From Streptomyces sp. XM83C (GTDB lineage Bacteria; Actinomycetota; Actinomycetes; Streptomycetales; Streptomycetaceae), in contig NZ_JALLGL010000028.1 in NCBI RefSeq assembly GCF_023072675.1, forward strand, positions 1 through 36,487: a stretch of DNA of 36,487 nt, given 5' to 3'. Positions 16,621 through 24,939 of this stretch are shown here, in pieces; within the stretch, counting starts at the first letter, position 1, and the number at the start of each line of letters is the position of its first letter. The notes beneath the pieces were generated by a model. It made no database searches. It saw only the letters and a list, made by a program, of their open reading frames with translations, and was not told where the DNA came from. The translations under genes and the position numbers were made by a program.

Positions 16621-16785
16621 GATGTCCTCCATCGTTCTCGGCATATGGCTGCCGAAGCCAGTACGTGCACTGCGGTGTGCGGCGCCTCCAAAGCCGGCCG
16701 TGTCGGGTACGTGTCCTTACTAGCCCTACCCGCTTTCCCGAGCCCACCGCAAGTGCGATTCGTTCGGAAATGTCCGTTTGTGGGT

Positions 16786-16811
16786 GGTTGTTTGGCTGTC
16801 GGGGCGCGTAC
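16786..16811 (+). promoter_or_regulatory. Possible SigB-type promoter for the STAS gene
   Basis: GGTT (16786-16789), 16 bases, then GCGTAC (16806-16811) fits the Streptomyces SigB-class consensus GNNT-N14-16-GGGTAC with one mismatch. It lies about 60 bases before the STAS start at 16873. If real, the sigma factor or a relative would control its own regulators. Short motifs like this occur by chance. Confidence 0.35.
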
Positions 16812-16872
16812 ATAAGGCGTAATGTTCGAGGGCGTCAGACAGCAGGGCACGACCTCGGGAGAGAGAGACGGC

Positions 16873-17364
16873 ATGGACCGCGGGACGGTCGGCAGCGCCC
16901 AGTCGGGCCGGCTTGAGGTGGAGGTGCGGGAAGAGGGCTCCAGCGCCGTCGTGACCCCGGCGGGTGAGCTCGATCACCACACCGCGGAGCTGCTGCGCGC
17001 GCCACTCGACGACTGCCTCGGCAAGGGCTTCAGCCGTATCGTCGTGGACTGTGCCCGGCTGGACTTCTGCGACTCCACCGGACTGAACGTCCTGCTCGGC
17101 GCCCGTCTGAAGGCGGAGGCCGCCGGGGGCGGCATCCATCTGGCCGCGATGCGGCCCGTCGTGGCCCGTGTGTTCGAGATCACCGGAGCCGAGGCGGTCT
17201 TCAGCGTCCACGACACGGTCGAGGCGGCCCTGGGCGCCCCCGAGCGGCAGACCGGCCCCGACGGAGCCGGTGACACCGGTGGGGCGCCCGAGGCCCCCGG
17301 GACGCGAGGGGCCATCGGGGACTCCGGTACCGACGACGCCGCATCGGCCGATGAGGTCGGCTGA
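16873..17364 (+). CDS. arsI: STAS-domain anti-anti-sigma factor (ArsI-like) with long acidic tail
   Basis: 163 residues. Residues 12-110 form a SpoIIAA/RsbV-type STAS domain: GRLEVEVREEGSSAVVTPAG, ELDHHTAELLRAPLD and RIVVDCARLDFCDSTGLNVL. The Ser of DSTG (S68) is the position phosphorylated by the partner kinase; the dephosphorylated form would bind the anti-sigma factor and free the sigma factor. Residues 115-163 are an unusual Gly/Asp/Pro/Thr-rich tail, since family members usually end at about 110-120. The start is ATG 16873, preceded by GGGAGAGAGAG; the frame opens at 16822. The HATPase partner follows on the same strand after 214 bp, and the sigma gene is divergent. The symbol is by analogy with S. 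coelicolor. Confidence 0.9.
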   Translation: MDRGTVGSAQSGRLEVEVREEGSSAVVTPAGELDHHTAELLRAPLDDCLGKGFSRIVVDCARLDFCDSTGLNVLLGARLKAEAAGGGIHLAAMRPVVARVFEITGAEAVFSVHDTVEAALGAPERQTGPDGAGDTGGAPEAPGTRGAIGDSGTDDAASADEVG

Positions 17365-17578
17365 CCGGGTCCGCCCCCGCGGAGCGTGCCGGGCCGTGCC
17401 CCGGGCGGCGCGCCGCGTGCGCCCCGCATGCCTCGTCCCGTCCCTCACGCCGTGGCGGTCTAAGGGGTGTTCCCTCGGCCCGGTCGGGCAGGAGACAGGC
17501 GGGGCGATCTCGAACCCCGCCGCCGCGGCGTCCCGACTTGTCCGTCCTGAACTGGTGAATCGGTGAGGTGAAGCGCTG

Positions 17579-18055
17579 ATGAGCACCACCCGGCCCTACT
17601 CGCCGGGCTCCCCCGAGCCCAGCGGCGCTTCCGGCGCGCCGACGGGCCGTCAGGTTCGCACGCTGAGCCTTGTCGGCCAGAGCGGTGTCGTACCGCTCGC
17701 CCGCGACTTCGCCCGGCAGGCGCTGTACGAATGGGGCTGGCTCCCCGCGGCCACCGCCGACCAGCGGGCAGCCGCCGAGGACGTCCTGCTCGTGGTCTCC
17801 GAGCTGGTCACCAACGCGTGCCTGCACGCGGAGGGGCCGGACGCGATGGAGATCTCCTGCGACAACAAGGTGATCCGCGTCGAGGTCTCCGACCGCGGCA
17901 CCGGCCAGCCGGCACCCCGCACCCCGCACCGCGCGGGCCGGCCCGGCGGCCACGGCATGTTCATCGTGCAGCGGCTCTGCCTGGACTGGGGCGTCGTACG
18001 CACGCCGGGCGTGGCCGGCAAGACGGTGTGGGCGGAACTGGGCGCACCGGCCTGA
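17579..18055 (+). CDS. prsI: HATPase (RsbW/SpoIIAB-like) anti-sigma factor / serine kinase (PrsI-like)
   Basis: 158 residues. A GHKL-type ATPase domain with N box SELVTNACLHAEG (N79), G1 box VSDRGTGQP (D105) and G2 box RPGGHGMFIVQRL. The first 25 residues are Pro/Ser/Gly-rich and probably flexible. In RsbW-type systems such proteins bind the sigma factor, and phosphorylate the STAS partner with ATP. The start is ATG 17579, with GAGGTGA nine bases upstream. It shares strand and neighbourhood with the STAS gene (214-bp gap) and lies next to the sigma gene, so a three-part partner switch is likely. The S. coelicolor SigI system is the model for the symbol; ATPase activity alone would also fit a promiscuous anti-sigma kinase. 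Confidence 0.88.
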   Translation: MSTTRPYSPGSPEPSGASGAPTGRQVRTLSLVGQSGVVPLARDFARQALYEWGWLPAATADQRAAAEDVLLVVSELVTNACLHAEGPDAMEISCDNKVIRVEVSDRGTGQPAPRTPHRAGRPGGHGMFIVQRLCLDWGVVRTPGVAGKTVWAELGAPA

Positions 18056-18084
18056 GCGGGCCCGGGGCAACCAGCCGCCCGCGC

Positions 18085-18158
18085 GCCGCTCGCCCTGTCC
18101 GGGCCGCCGCGCCTCGCCGTCGCCGCTCGCCCTGTCCGGGCCGCCGCGCCTCGCCGTC
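18085..18158. repeat. Two-copy 37-bp perfect tandem repeat
   Basis: The 37-bp unit beginning GCCGCTCGCCCTGTCC occurs at 18085-18121 and again, unchanged, at 18122-18158. It lies in the 322-bp gap between the convergent anti-sigma and peptide-transporter genes. The copies follow each other without spacer and are identical, implying recent duplication. Apart from this repeat and the hairpin at 18318-18351, I see nothing in the gap. Confidence 0.85.
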
Positions 18159-18317
18159 CCCGTTCGCCCGAGCGTGGCCGCCACCCCTCGCCGTTGACGC
18201 CGCCTCCGAACCGGGCCGCACGCCGCCGATGCGTCCCGCACGCGTCAGCAACGTGAGCCGGCCGGGGCCGTAGGCAGGATCGAGGCCGAATGCGCCCCGT
18301 ACGCATGAGAAGCACGA

Positions 18318-18351
18318 AGGCCGCCCTGTCCCCGTAGGGGCAAGGCGGCCT
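18318..18351. terminator. Bidirectional terminator hairpin
   Basis: Perfect 8-bp arms AGGCCGCC (18318-18325) and GGCGGCCT (18344-18351) enclose a smaller CCCC-GTA-GGGG stem. It sits 26 bases past the peptide-transporter stop, on the minus strand, between convergent genes, so it can end transcription from both sides. Confidence 0.75.
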
Positions 18352-18377
18352 CCGTGTGCGTCAGATGCGGTCCGGTG

Positions 18378-19883
18378 TCAGCGGACGTCGCCCATCAGGC
18401 TGTTGACCTTGCGGCGGTACATCCACACCGCGCCACCGGCGACGACCGCGAGCACGGCCTCCAGGGCGACGAAGCCCATCCGGTCGAGGTTGACCCCGCC
18501 GACGGCCGGGTTCGACAGCAGGGCGGTGACCGAGTCGCCCGCGGTGACCGCGAGGAACCAGACGCCCATCATCTGCGAGGCGTACTTCTTCGGCGCCATC
18601 TTGGTGGTGACGGACAGACCCACCGGCGACAGCGTCAGCTCGCCGACGGTCTGCACGAAGTAGATCGCGACCAGCCACATCGCCGCGGCCTTGTGGCCGC
18701 CCTCGGCGATGGACAGCGGGGCGAGGAACAGGAAGAACGACGCGCCGACCAGGACGAGGCCGGAGGCGAACTTCACGATCGTGCTCGGCTCCTTGCCGCG
18801 CCGGTTCAGCCACAGCCACAGCCAGGCGAAGACCGGGGCCAGCGCCATGATCAGGACCGGGTTGACGGACTGGTACCAGGAGACCGGGAACTCCCACCCG
18901 AGGACCGAGTTCTCGGCGCTGCTGTCGGCGAACAGCGACAGCGTCGAACCGCCCTGGTCGTAGATCATCCAGAAGACGGCGGCGGCGACGAAGAACCAGA
19001 TGTACGCCCGCACCTTGGACTTCTCCGTGCGGTCGAGGTCCTTGTCGCGCAGCATCCGGGCGATCACCATGATCGGCACGATCAGGCCGATGATCGTCAG
19101 CGGGATCAGCGCCCAGTTCAGGGTGAAGTGGCCGGTGAAGCCGACGACGCCGTAGAACACGGCGGCCACGGCCAGCCAGAACAGGCCCTTGCGCAGGCTG
19201 GAGGCCTTCTCCTGGGCCGACAGCGGGGTCGGGACCAGGCTGCTCTTGTCGCTGAGGTGGCGGCTGCCGAGCAGGAACTGGGCCAGACCCAGCGCCATGC
19301 CGAGCGCGGCCAGCGCGAAGCCGAGGTGCCAGTCGACCTTCTCACCGACGGTGCCGATGACCAGCGGCGCGGCGAAAGCGCCCAGGTTGATGCCGATGTA
19401 GAAGATCGTGAAGCCGCCGTCGCGGCGCGGGTCCTGCGGGCCGTTGTAGAGGTGGCCGACCATCGTGGAGATGTTGGCCTTCAGCAGACCCGAGCCTATG
19501 GCGACCAGGCCGAGACCGAGGAAGAACGTCGCGGCGGCGGGCAGGGCCAGGCACAGATGGCCGAGCATGATGACGAGGCCCGCCGCGGCCACCGTCTTGC
19601 GGGGGCCGAGGAAGCGGTCCGCGACCCAGCCGCCGGGAAGGGCGAGCAGGTACACCAGCGACAGGTACACCGCGTAGATCGCGGAGGCCGTGCCGGCGTT
19701 CATGTGCAGGCCGCCCGGGGCGACCAGGTACAGCGGGAGCAGAGCCCTCATGCCGTAGTAGGAGAAACGCTCCCACATCTCGGTCATGAAGAGGGTGGCC
19801 AGGCCGCGGGGGTGGCCGAAGAAGGTCTTCTCGGAACCGGGGGTGCCCGGAGTCGCCGATGCCTTCGTCAGGCTGGACGCCAT
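18378..19883 (-). CDS. POT/PTR2-family proton-coupled peptide transporter
   Basis: 501 residues with about 12-14 membrane helices, normal for bacterial POT carriers of di- and tripeptides. Visible features are the N-terminal EMWERFSYYGMRALLPLYL (POT E-x-x-E-R-F-x-Y-Y-G motif) and the PTR2 signature FYIGINLGAF; a soluble linker lies near residues 205-225. The start is ATG 19883, with AAGGA about 8 bases upstream; the open frame to 20096 is non-coding. It is divergent from an OmpR-type response regulator across 547 bp and convergent with the anti-sigma gene. The nested inverted repeat at 20321-20364 lies in the shared upstream region and might control it. Direction of transport is by family. 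Confidence 0.93.
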   Translation of the reverse strand: MASSLTKASATPGTPGSEKTFFGHPRGLATLFMTEMWERFSYYGMRALLPLYLVAPGGLHMNAGTASAIYAVYLSLVYLLALPGGWVADRFLGPRKTVAAAGLVIMLGHLCLALPAAATFFLGLGLVAIGSGLLKANISTMVGHLYNGPQDPRRDGGFTIFYIGINLGAFAAPLVIGTVGEKVDWHLGFALAALGMALGLAQFLLGSRHLSDKSSLVPTPLSAQEKASSLRKGLFWLAVAAVFYGVVGFTGHFTLNWALIPLTIIGLIVPIMVIARMLRDKDLDRTEKSKVRAYIWFFVAAAVFWMIYDQGGSTLSLFADSSAENSVLGWEFPVSWYQSVNPVLIMALAPVFAWLWLWLNRRGKEPSTIVKFASGLVLVGASFFLFLAPLSIAEGGHKAAAMWLVAIYFVQTVGELTLSPVGLSVTTKMAPKKYASQMMGVWFLAVTAGDSVTALLSNPAVGGVNLDRMGFVALEAVLAVVAGGAVWMYRRKVNSLMGDVR

Positions 19884-20430
19884 GGTCGTTCCTTGCTGGT
19901 CGGGACGCGCGGTGGGGGTCCCCCGCTCGGCTGTGCCGAGACCGGGAGAGTGCGCGCCCGGTGCGGTCGGCCGGCACCGGCGGGTCCCACGTCCACCCCC
20001 ACGCCCGAGGGGAGTCCGCTCCGGATCGCGGAGCGGGGGACGGCGACCACCGGGATCCACGCCACCGGTCGCTTCGTCGCGTCGGGGCCCGGCCACAGGT
20101 CATTCCTTTCGAGGCCGGTCACGACCGGCCCGCACACAAAGAAGACCTTCAGCGTCATCGTCGCCAAAGGTCCCCATGGTGCTACAGGCGCTGATTCACC
20201 ATACGGCAGGACAGTGCCGGATATGGAAGGACTTGAGAGATGGATCACAGGTAATCAAGGAACCGTGCGCCCCATTTCTAAGGTCATTGGCAGGATGACA
20301 TCACACGATTACTGGTCCGTACCAATCGGCACCTGTCATCACTGTCTGGAATGACCCGATTGGTCGTAGGTAAGAATCACCCGTTCCGAGCACTCACCGG
20401 CGCCGTTGCGAGCAGGACTACCATCACCTC
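19884..20430. other. 547-bp intergenic region between divergent transporter and response-regulator genes
   Basis: The longest non-coding gap in the window. The left part (to about 20100) is GC-rich, with no stop-free protein of recognisable type. From about 20130 the sequence is distinctly richer in A/T than its surroundings and holds no ribosome-site-preceded ORF. It contains the nested inverted repeat at 20321-20364 and TACCAT at 20419-20424, six bases before the response-regulator ATG. A long leader, a small RNA or several regulator sites could sit here, but I cannot show any of them. Confidence 0.6.
20321..20364. promoter_or_regulatory. Nested inverted repeat, candidate operator
   Basis: ACCAATCGG (20321-20329) pairs perfectly with CCGATTGGT (20356-20364). 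Inside it GTCAT (20335-20339) pairs with ATGAC (20351-20355), which abuts the right outer arm. It lies about 67 bases before the response-regulator start and about 440 bases upstream of the divergent transporter. It could be a protein-binding site or a short hairpin; there is no T-run and no gene end nearby. Confidence 0.55.
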
Positions 20431-21108
20431 ATGACCCGTGTACTGCTCGCCGAGGACGACGCGTCCATCTCGGAGCCGCTGGCCCGCGCACTGCGCCGGG
20501 AAGGGTACGAGGTCGAGGTGCGCGAGGACGGCCCAGCCGCGCTCGACGCCGGAATGCAGGGCGACATCGACCTGGTCGTACTGGATCTCGGGCTGCCCGG
20601 CATGGACGGCCTGGAGGTCGCCCGCAGGCTCAGGGCCGACGGCCACACCGTGCCCATCCTCATCCTGACCGCGCGCGCCGACGAGGTGGACACCGTCGTC
20701 GGCCTGGACGCGGGCGCCGACGACTACGTCACCAAGCCGTTCCGCCTCGCCGAGCTGCTCGCCCGGGTCCGCGCGCTGCTCCGCCGCGGCGCCGCCGAAC
20801 CGCAGCAGCCGCCCGCCACGCACGGCGTCCGCATCGACGTCGAGTCGCACCGCGCCTGGATGGGCGACGAGGAGCTGCAACTCACCGCCAAGGAGTTCGA
20901 CCTGCTGCGCGTGCTGGTGCGCGACGCCGGCCGGGTCGTCACCCGCGACCAGCTGATGCGCGAGGTGTGGGACACCACCTGGTGGTCCTCCACCAAGACC
21001 CTCGACATGCACATCTCCTGGCTGCGCAAGAAGCTCGGTGACGACGCCGCCAACCCCCGTTACATCGCCACCGTCCGCGGCGTGGGCTTCCGCTTCGAGA
21101 AGAGCTGA
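20431..21108 (+). CDS. OmpR/PhoB-family response regulator
   Basis: 225 residues. The receiver domain (1-120) has acidic D9/D10, the phosphorylation site D52 (VVLDLGLPGMDG), T80 (ILTAR) and K102 (DDYVTKPFR). The winged-helix effector (125-222) includes ELQLTAKEFDLLRVLVRDAG and NPRYIATVRGVGFRFE. It pairs with the histidine kinase at 21166, 57 bp downstream on the same strand. The ATG at 20431 begins MTRVLLAEDD, the normal family start, but no ribosome site precedes it; TACCAT ends six bases before it, so a leaderless transcript is likely. The adjacent transporter gene and the inverted repeat at 20321-20364 are possible targets. Confidence 0.95.
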   Translation: MTRVLLAEDDASISEPLARALRREGYEVEVREDGPAALDAGMQGDIDLVVLDLGLPGMDGLEVARRLRADGHTVPILILTARADEVDTVVGLDAGADDYVTKPFRLAELLARVRALLRRGAAEPQQPPATHGVRIDVESHRAWMGDEELQLTAKEFDLLRVLVRDAGRVVTRDQLMREVWDTTWWSSTKTLDMHISWLRKKLGDDAANPRYIATVRGVGFRFEKS

Positions 21109-21165
21109 CCCGACAAGAGCTGAGCCCCCAGGCCCTGCCCTGGCGGGCCCAGCGGGGAACAGGAC

Positions 21166-22437
21166 ATGCGCCGCCGTCTCATCCAGTCCACCCTCGCCGT
21201 CGTCCTCGTCGTGATCGCCGTCTTCGGGATCTCCCTGGTGATCGTCGAGACCCGCACCATCAGCAACAGCGCCCAGGAGCGGGTGGACCTGGAGGCGCTG
21301 CGGCTCGCCAGCATCGTCGACAGCCGCCTGCTCGGCAGCGAGCAGGTCACCGCCGACATCCTGCGCGGTCAGGTCACCGAGGACCGCTTCGCCGTCGTAC
21401 GGCTGCCCGGAAAGCCGCCCATCGAGGTGGGCGAACGCCCCGCCGGCGACGTCATCCGCTCCAGGCCGGCCCGCGGCGACCAGGGCGAGACCGTCGTCGT
21501 GGAGGAACCCCGCTCCACGGTCACCGAAGAGGTCGGCCGCACCCTGCTGATCATCGCGCTGGTGGCGCTGCTCGCCGTCGTCGCGGCCGTGCTGCTCGCG
21601 ATCCGCCAGGCCAACCGGCTCGCCTCCCCGCTCACCGACCTCGCCGAGACCGCCGAACGCCTCGGCTCCGGCGACCCCCGCCCCCGTCACAAGCGGTACG
21701 GCGTCCCCGAGCTGGACCGCGTCGCCGACGTGCTGGACGCCTCCGCCGAACGCATCGCCCGGATGCTCACCGCCGAACGGCGCCTCGCCGCCGACGCCTC
21801 CCACCAGCTGCGCACCCCGCTCACCGCCCTGTCGATGCGGCTGGAGGAGATCACCCTCACCGACGAGCTGGAGACGGTCAAGGAGGAGGCGAACGTCGCC
21901 CTCACACAGGTGGAACGGCTCACGGACGTCGTCGAACGGCTGCTGACCAACTCCCGCGACCCGCGCAACGGCTCCGCGGTCACCTTCGACCTCGACGAGG
22001 TCATCCAGCAGCAGATCGCCGAGTGGCGCCCCGCCTACCGCAGCGCCGGCCGCGCCATCGTCAGCTCCGGCAAACGGCATCTGCACGCCGTGGGCACCCC
22101 GGGCGCCGTCGCGCAAGTGCTGGCCGCGCTGATCGAGAACTCCCTCATGCACGGCGGCGGCACGGTCGCGCTGCGCACCCGCGTCACCGGCAACCAGGCC
22201 GTCGTCGAGGTCACCGACGAGGGCCCCGGCGTCGCCGCCGACCTGGGGGCGCGGATCTTCGAGCGGACCATCAGCGGCCGCAACTCCACGGGCATCGGCC
22301 TCGCCGTCGCCCGGGACCTCGCGGAGGCCGACGGGGGCCGGCTGGAGCTGCTTCAGACCAAACCGGCGGTGTTCGGGCTGTTCCTGTCCCGTACGCCGCC
22401 GACGACGAAACAGGACAGCGCACCGACCGTACGGTGA
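21166..22437 (+). CDS. Two-component sensor histidine kinase
   Basis: 423 residues. One membrane helix (about 5-28), an extracellular sensor of about 90 residues with no recognised fold, and a second helix (about 125-147, LLIIALVALLAVVAAVLLAI). Then a HAMP-like region (148-200), the HisKA box DASHQLRTPLTALSMRLEEI with the phospho-acceptor His, and an HATPase domain with N box ALIENSLMHG, G1 DEGPGVAAD and G2 STGIGLAVARDL. It is the cognate partner of the response regulator 57 bp upstream. The start is ATG 21166, with GGGGAACAGGAC upstream. The signal is unknown; neighbouring peptide-transporter and GtrA-like genes hint at envelope or nutrient sensing, but that is weak. Confidence 0.94.
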   Translation: MRRRLIQSTLAVVLVVIAVFGISLVIVETRTISNSAQERVDLEALRLASIVDSRLLGSEQVTADILRGQVTEDRFAVVRLPGKPPIEVGERPAGDVIRSRPARGDQGETVVVEEPRSTVTEEVGRTLLIIALVALLAVVAAVLLAIRQANRLASPLTDLAETAERLGSGDPRPRHKRYGVPELDRVADVLDASAERIARMLTAERRLAADASHQLRTPLTALSMRLEEITLTDELETVKEEANVALTQVERLTDVVERLLTNSRDPRNGSAVTFDLDEVIQQQIAEWRPAYRSAGRAIVSSGKRHLHAVGTPGAVAQVLAALIENSLMHGGGTVALRTRVTGNQAVVEVTDEGPGVAADLGARIFERTISGRNSTGIGLAVARDLAEADGGRLELLQTKPAVFGLFLSRTPPTTKQDSAPTVR

Positions 22438-22499
22438 GGGGTCGGCACACGCGTCGGCGCGGTTCCTGCACCGGCGGGCCCGCGGCTGCGGCGCCCGGG

Positions 22500-23045
22500 T
22501 CAGACCCGCTGGCGGGGCCGCGGCTGCGGGGCGGGCGCGAGGACCGGCCCGTCGGAGGCCGCGGCGCCCTCGGACGCCACGTCGCGGGCCACGACGCTCT
22601 CGCCCGCCCTCGGCTCGTGCACCGGCAGCGCCCGGAACACCCACGTGCGGTACGACCAGAACCGGAACAGGGTCGCGACACCGATCCCGAGGAACTTGAA
22701 GACGTTGCGCTCCAGACCGCCGGACCAGCCGAAGCCGTAGATCGCGGCGTACAGGATGCCGTTCTCGATCACCAGCCCGATCGCGCTGAACGCCAGGAAC
22801 AGCACCAGCTCACGGGTGCGGTCGGTCTTGTCGCGCTCACGGTAGGTGAAATAGCGGAAGCCGATGTAGTTGCAGCCGATGGCCACCACGGTCGCGATCA
22901 CATTGGCGCGGACGGCCTGCAGGCTGGTCAGATGCCACAGCGCGTTGGAGACGGCGAAGTTCACCACCATGCCGAAAGCGCCCACGGCGCCGAACTTGGC
23001 GATCTCCTGCGTGAGTCTCTTCAGCCCGGAGGACCCATGTCCCAT
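22500..23045 (-). CDS. GtrA-like membrane protein
   Basis: 181 residues with four predicted membrane helices: AKFGAVGAFGMVVNFAVSNA, VRANVIATVVAIGCNYIGFR, LVLFLAFSAIGLVIENGILY and LERNVFKFLGIGVATLFRFW. The NYIGFRYFTYRE and FWSYRTWVF boxes are typical of GtrA, a family that helps move lipid-linked sugars across membranes. The C-terminal 35 residues are disordered and Ala/Pro/Glu-rich. I chose ATG 23045; an in-frame ATG at 23090 would add 15 residues, and neither has a good ribosome site. It converges with the histidine kinase and is divergent from purK. A GCGGGCCCGC palindrome at 22474-22483 may help end transcription. Confidence 0.85.
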   Translation of the reverse strand: MGHGSSGLKRLTQEIAKFGAVGAFGMVVNFAVSNALWHLTSLQAVRANVIATVVAIGCNYIGFRYFTYRERDKTDRTRELVLFLAFSAIGLVIENGILYAAIYGFGWSGGLERNVFKFLGIGVATLFRFWSYRTWVFRALPVHEPRAGESVVARDVASEGAAASDGPVLAPAPQPRPRQRV

Positions 23046-23243
23046 GGTCGAGCAGGCCCCCGTCCGTAGCGGCAACGTCAACCCAGCCATGCTAACCACC
23101 CCGCCCCGCGACGGCCGGGTCATCAGGACCCGCAGGGCCCGATCGGAGGGACCGTGACGCCCGCGCACCGCGCCGACCTGCACCGACGGCGGACCGAAAA
23201 GCACCACGTATCGGCCGGAAACCGTCGCCCTCCGGGCGGCGGA

Positions 23244-23258
23244 TACGCTAGGGGCGTG
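23244..23258 (+). promoter_or_regulatory. purK -10 box and leaderless start
   Basis: TACGCT (23244-23249) matches the TAnnnT -10 pattern and ends six bases before the GTG at 23256. No ribosome site lies in that space (AGGGGC abuts the start). Transcription would begin at or next to the GTG, so the mRNA is probably leaderless. No clear -35 box is visible. Confidence 0.5.
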
Positions 23259-24416
23259 ACGTTCCCGGTAGTCGGCATGGTCGGCGGGGGTCAGCTCGCT
23301 CGTATGACACACGAGGCGGGCATCCCGTTGGGCATCAGGTTCAAGCTCCTCAGTGACACTCCCCAGGATTCCGCGGCGCAGGTCGTGAATGATGTCGTCG
23401 TCGGCGACTATCGCGACCTGGACACGCTGCGCGAGTTCGCGCGCGGCTGCGACGTGATCACCTTCGATCACGAGCACGTCCCCACCGAGCATCTGCGGGC
23501 GCTGGAAGCGGACGGCATCCCCGTCCGCCCCGGCCCCGACGCGCTCGTGCACGCCCAGGACAAGGGCGTGATGCGGGCGAAGCTCGACGCGATCGGCATC
23601 CCCTGCCCCAGGCACCGCATCGTGACCGACCCGCGGGACGTCGCCGCGTTCGCCCGCGAGGGCCTCGCCGACGGCGAACAGGGCGACGGCTTCCCCGTCG
23701 TGCTGAAGACCGTCCGCGGCGGCTACGACGGCAAGGGCGTCTGGGTCGTCGACAGCGTCGAGGAGGCCGAGGAGCCGTTCAAGGCGGGCGTCCCCGTCCT
23801 CGCCGAGGAGAAGGTCGACTACGTCCGCGAACTCGCCGCCAACGTCGTCCGCTCCCCGCACGGGCAGGCCGTCGCCTACCCGGTCGTCGAGTCGCAGCAG
23901 GTGAACGGCGTCTGCGACACCGTGATCGCCCCCGCGCCCGGCCTCGACGAGGAGCTGGCGCTGCAGGCCGAGAAGATGGCGCTCACCATCGCCAAGGAAC
24001 TCGGCGTCGTCGGCCACCTCGCCGTCGAGCTGTTCCAGACCCGCGACGGCCGCATCCTCGTCAACGAGCTGGCGATGCGCCCGCACAACTCCGGCCACTG
24101 GACCCAGGACGGCGCGATCACCAGCCAGTTCGCCAACCACGTCCGGGCCGTCCTCGACCTCCCCCTCGGCGACCCCCGCCCCCGCGCCGAGTGGACCGTG
24201 ATGGTCAACGTCCTCGGCGGCGACTACCCGGACATGTACTTCGCGTACCTGCACTGCATGGCCCGCGACCCCCAGCTGAAGATCCACATGTACGGCAAGG
24301 ACGTGAAGCCCGGCCGCAAGGTCGGCCACGTCAACACCTACGGCGACGACCTGGACGACGTCCTCGAACGCGCACGTCACGCAGCCGGTTACCTGAGAGG
24401 CACGATCACCGAATGA
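23256..24416 (+). CDS. purK: N5-carboxyaminoimidazole ribonucleotide synthase
   Basis: 386 residues. An ATP-grasp enzyme that couples ATP and bicarbonate to aminoimidazole ribonucleotide, giving N5-carboxyAIR in purine synthesis. The N-terminal [11 protein letters not shown] is diagnostic for PurK, followed by the ATP-grasp core ([57 protein letters not shown] and [13 protein letters not shown]). The start is GTG 23256, the only one that gives the standard N terminus, and it looks leaderless. Its TGA overlaps the purE ATG (ATGA), so synthesis of the two sequential enzymes is coupled. GtrA is divergent upstream. The assignment is firm. Confidence 0.97.
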   Translation: MTFPVVGMVGGGQLARMTHEAGIPLGIRFKLLSDTPQDSAAQVVNDVVVGDYRDLDTLREFARGCDVITFDHEHVPTEHLRALEADGIPVRPGPDALVHAQDKGVMRAKLDAIGIPCPRHRIVTDPRDVAAFAREGLADGEQGDGFPVVLKTVRGGYDGKGVWVVDSVEEAEEPFKAGVPVLAEEKVDYVRELAANVVRSPHGQAVAYPVVESQQVNGVCDTVIAPAPGLDEELALQAEKMALTIAKELGVVGHLAVELFQTRDGRILVNELAMRPHNSGHWTQDGAITSQFANHVRAVLDLPLGDPRPRAEWTVMVNVLGGDYPDMYFAYLHCMARDPQLKIHMYGKDVKPGRKVGHVNTYGDDLDDVLERARHAAGYLRGTITE

Positions 24417-24934
24417 GCCCCGTTGTTGGCATCGTCATGGGGTCGGACAGCGACTGGCCCGTCATGGAGGCCGCCGCCAAGGCCCTCGACGAGTTCGAGA
24501 TCGACTACGAGGTCGACGTCGTCTCCGCGCACCGCATGCCCCGCGAGATGATCACGTACGGCGAGCAGGCCGCCGAACGCGGCCTGAAGGTGATCATCGC
24601 CGGTGCGGGCGGCGCCGCCCACCTGCCCGGCATGCTCGCCTCCGTCACCCCGCTGCCCGTCATCGGCGTGCCCGTGCCGCTGAAGTACCTCGACGGCATG
24701 GACAGCCTGCTGTCCATCGTGCAGATGCCGGCCGGTGTGCCCGTCGCCACCGTCTCCGTCGCGGGCGCCCGCAACGCCGGACTGCTGGCCGCGCGTATCC
24801 TCGCCGCCCACGACGAGGACCTGCTCGCCCGCATGAAGGAGTTCCAGCAGGACCTCAACGACCAGGCCACGGAGAAGGGCAAGCGGCTGCGGGCCAAGGC
24901 CGAGGGATCCAACGGCTTCGGCTTCGGGAGCTGA
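24413..24934 (+). CDS. purE: N5-carboxyaminoimidazole ribonucleotide mutase
   Basis: 173 residues, the usual class I PurE length. It moves the carboxyl group of N5-carboxyAIR to the ring carbon, directly after PurK. The motif [13 protein letters not shown] lies at the N terminus, and SAHRMP carries the catalytic His. The [15 protein letters not shown] loop and [20 protein letters not shown] are also standard. The ATG overlaps the purK stop (ATGA), so translation is coupled. The dipeptidase follows five bases after its stop and probably belongs to the same transcript. The C-terminal 20 residues are Lys/Gly-rich and variable in the family. Confidence 0.97.
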   Translation: MSPVVGIVMGSDSDWPVMEAAAKALDEFEIDYEVDVVSAHRMPREMITYGEQAAERGLKVIIAGAGGAAHLPGMLASVTPLPVIGVPVPLKYLDGMDSLLSIVQMPAGVPVATVSVAGARNAGLLAARILAAHDEDLLARMKEFQQDLNDQATEKGKRLRAKAEGSNGFGFGS

Positions 24935-24939
24935 CGCCG

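Noticed and set aside
16726..16731. GGGTAG on the minus strand as a SigB-type -10 box for the sigma gene
   Set aside because: No GNNT element lies 14-16 bases upstream on that strand, so the promoter pattern is incomplete.
22500..24380. A 626-codon minus-strand frame including the GtrA-like gene
   Set aside because: Only the part from 23045 down has GtrA membrane helices; the rest is antisense to purK and has no start signal or domain.
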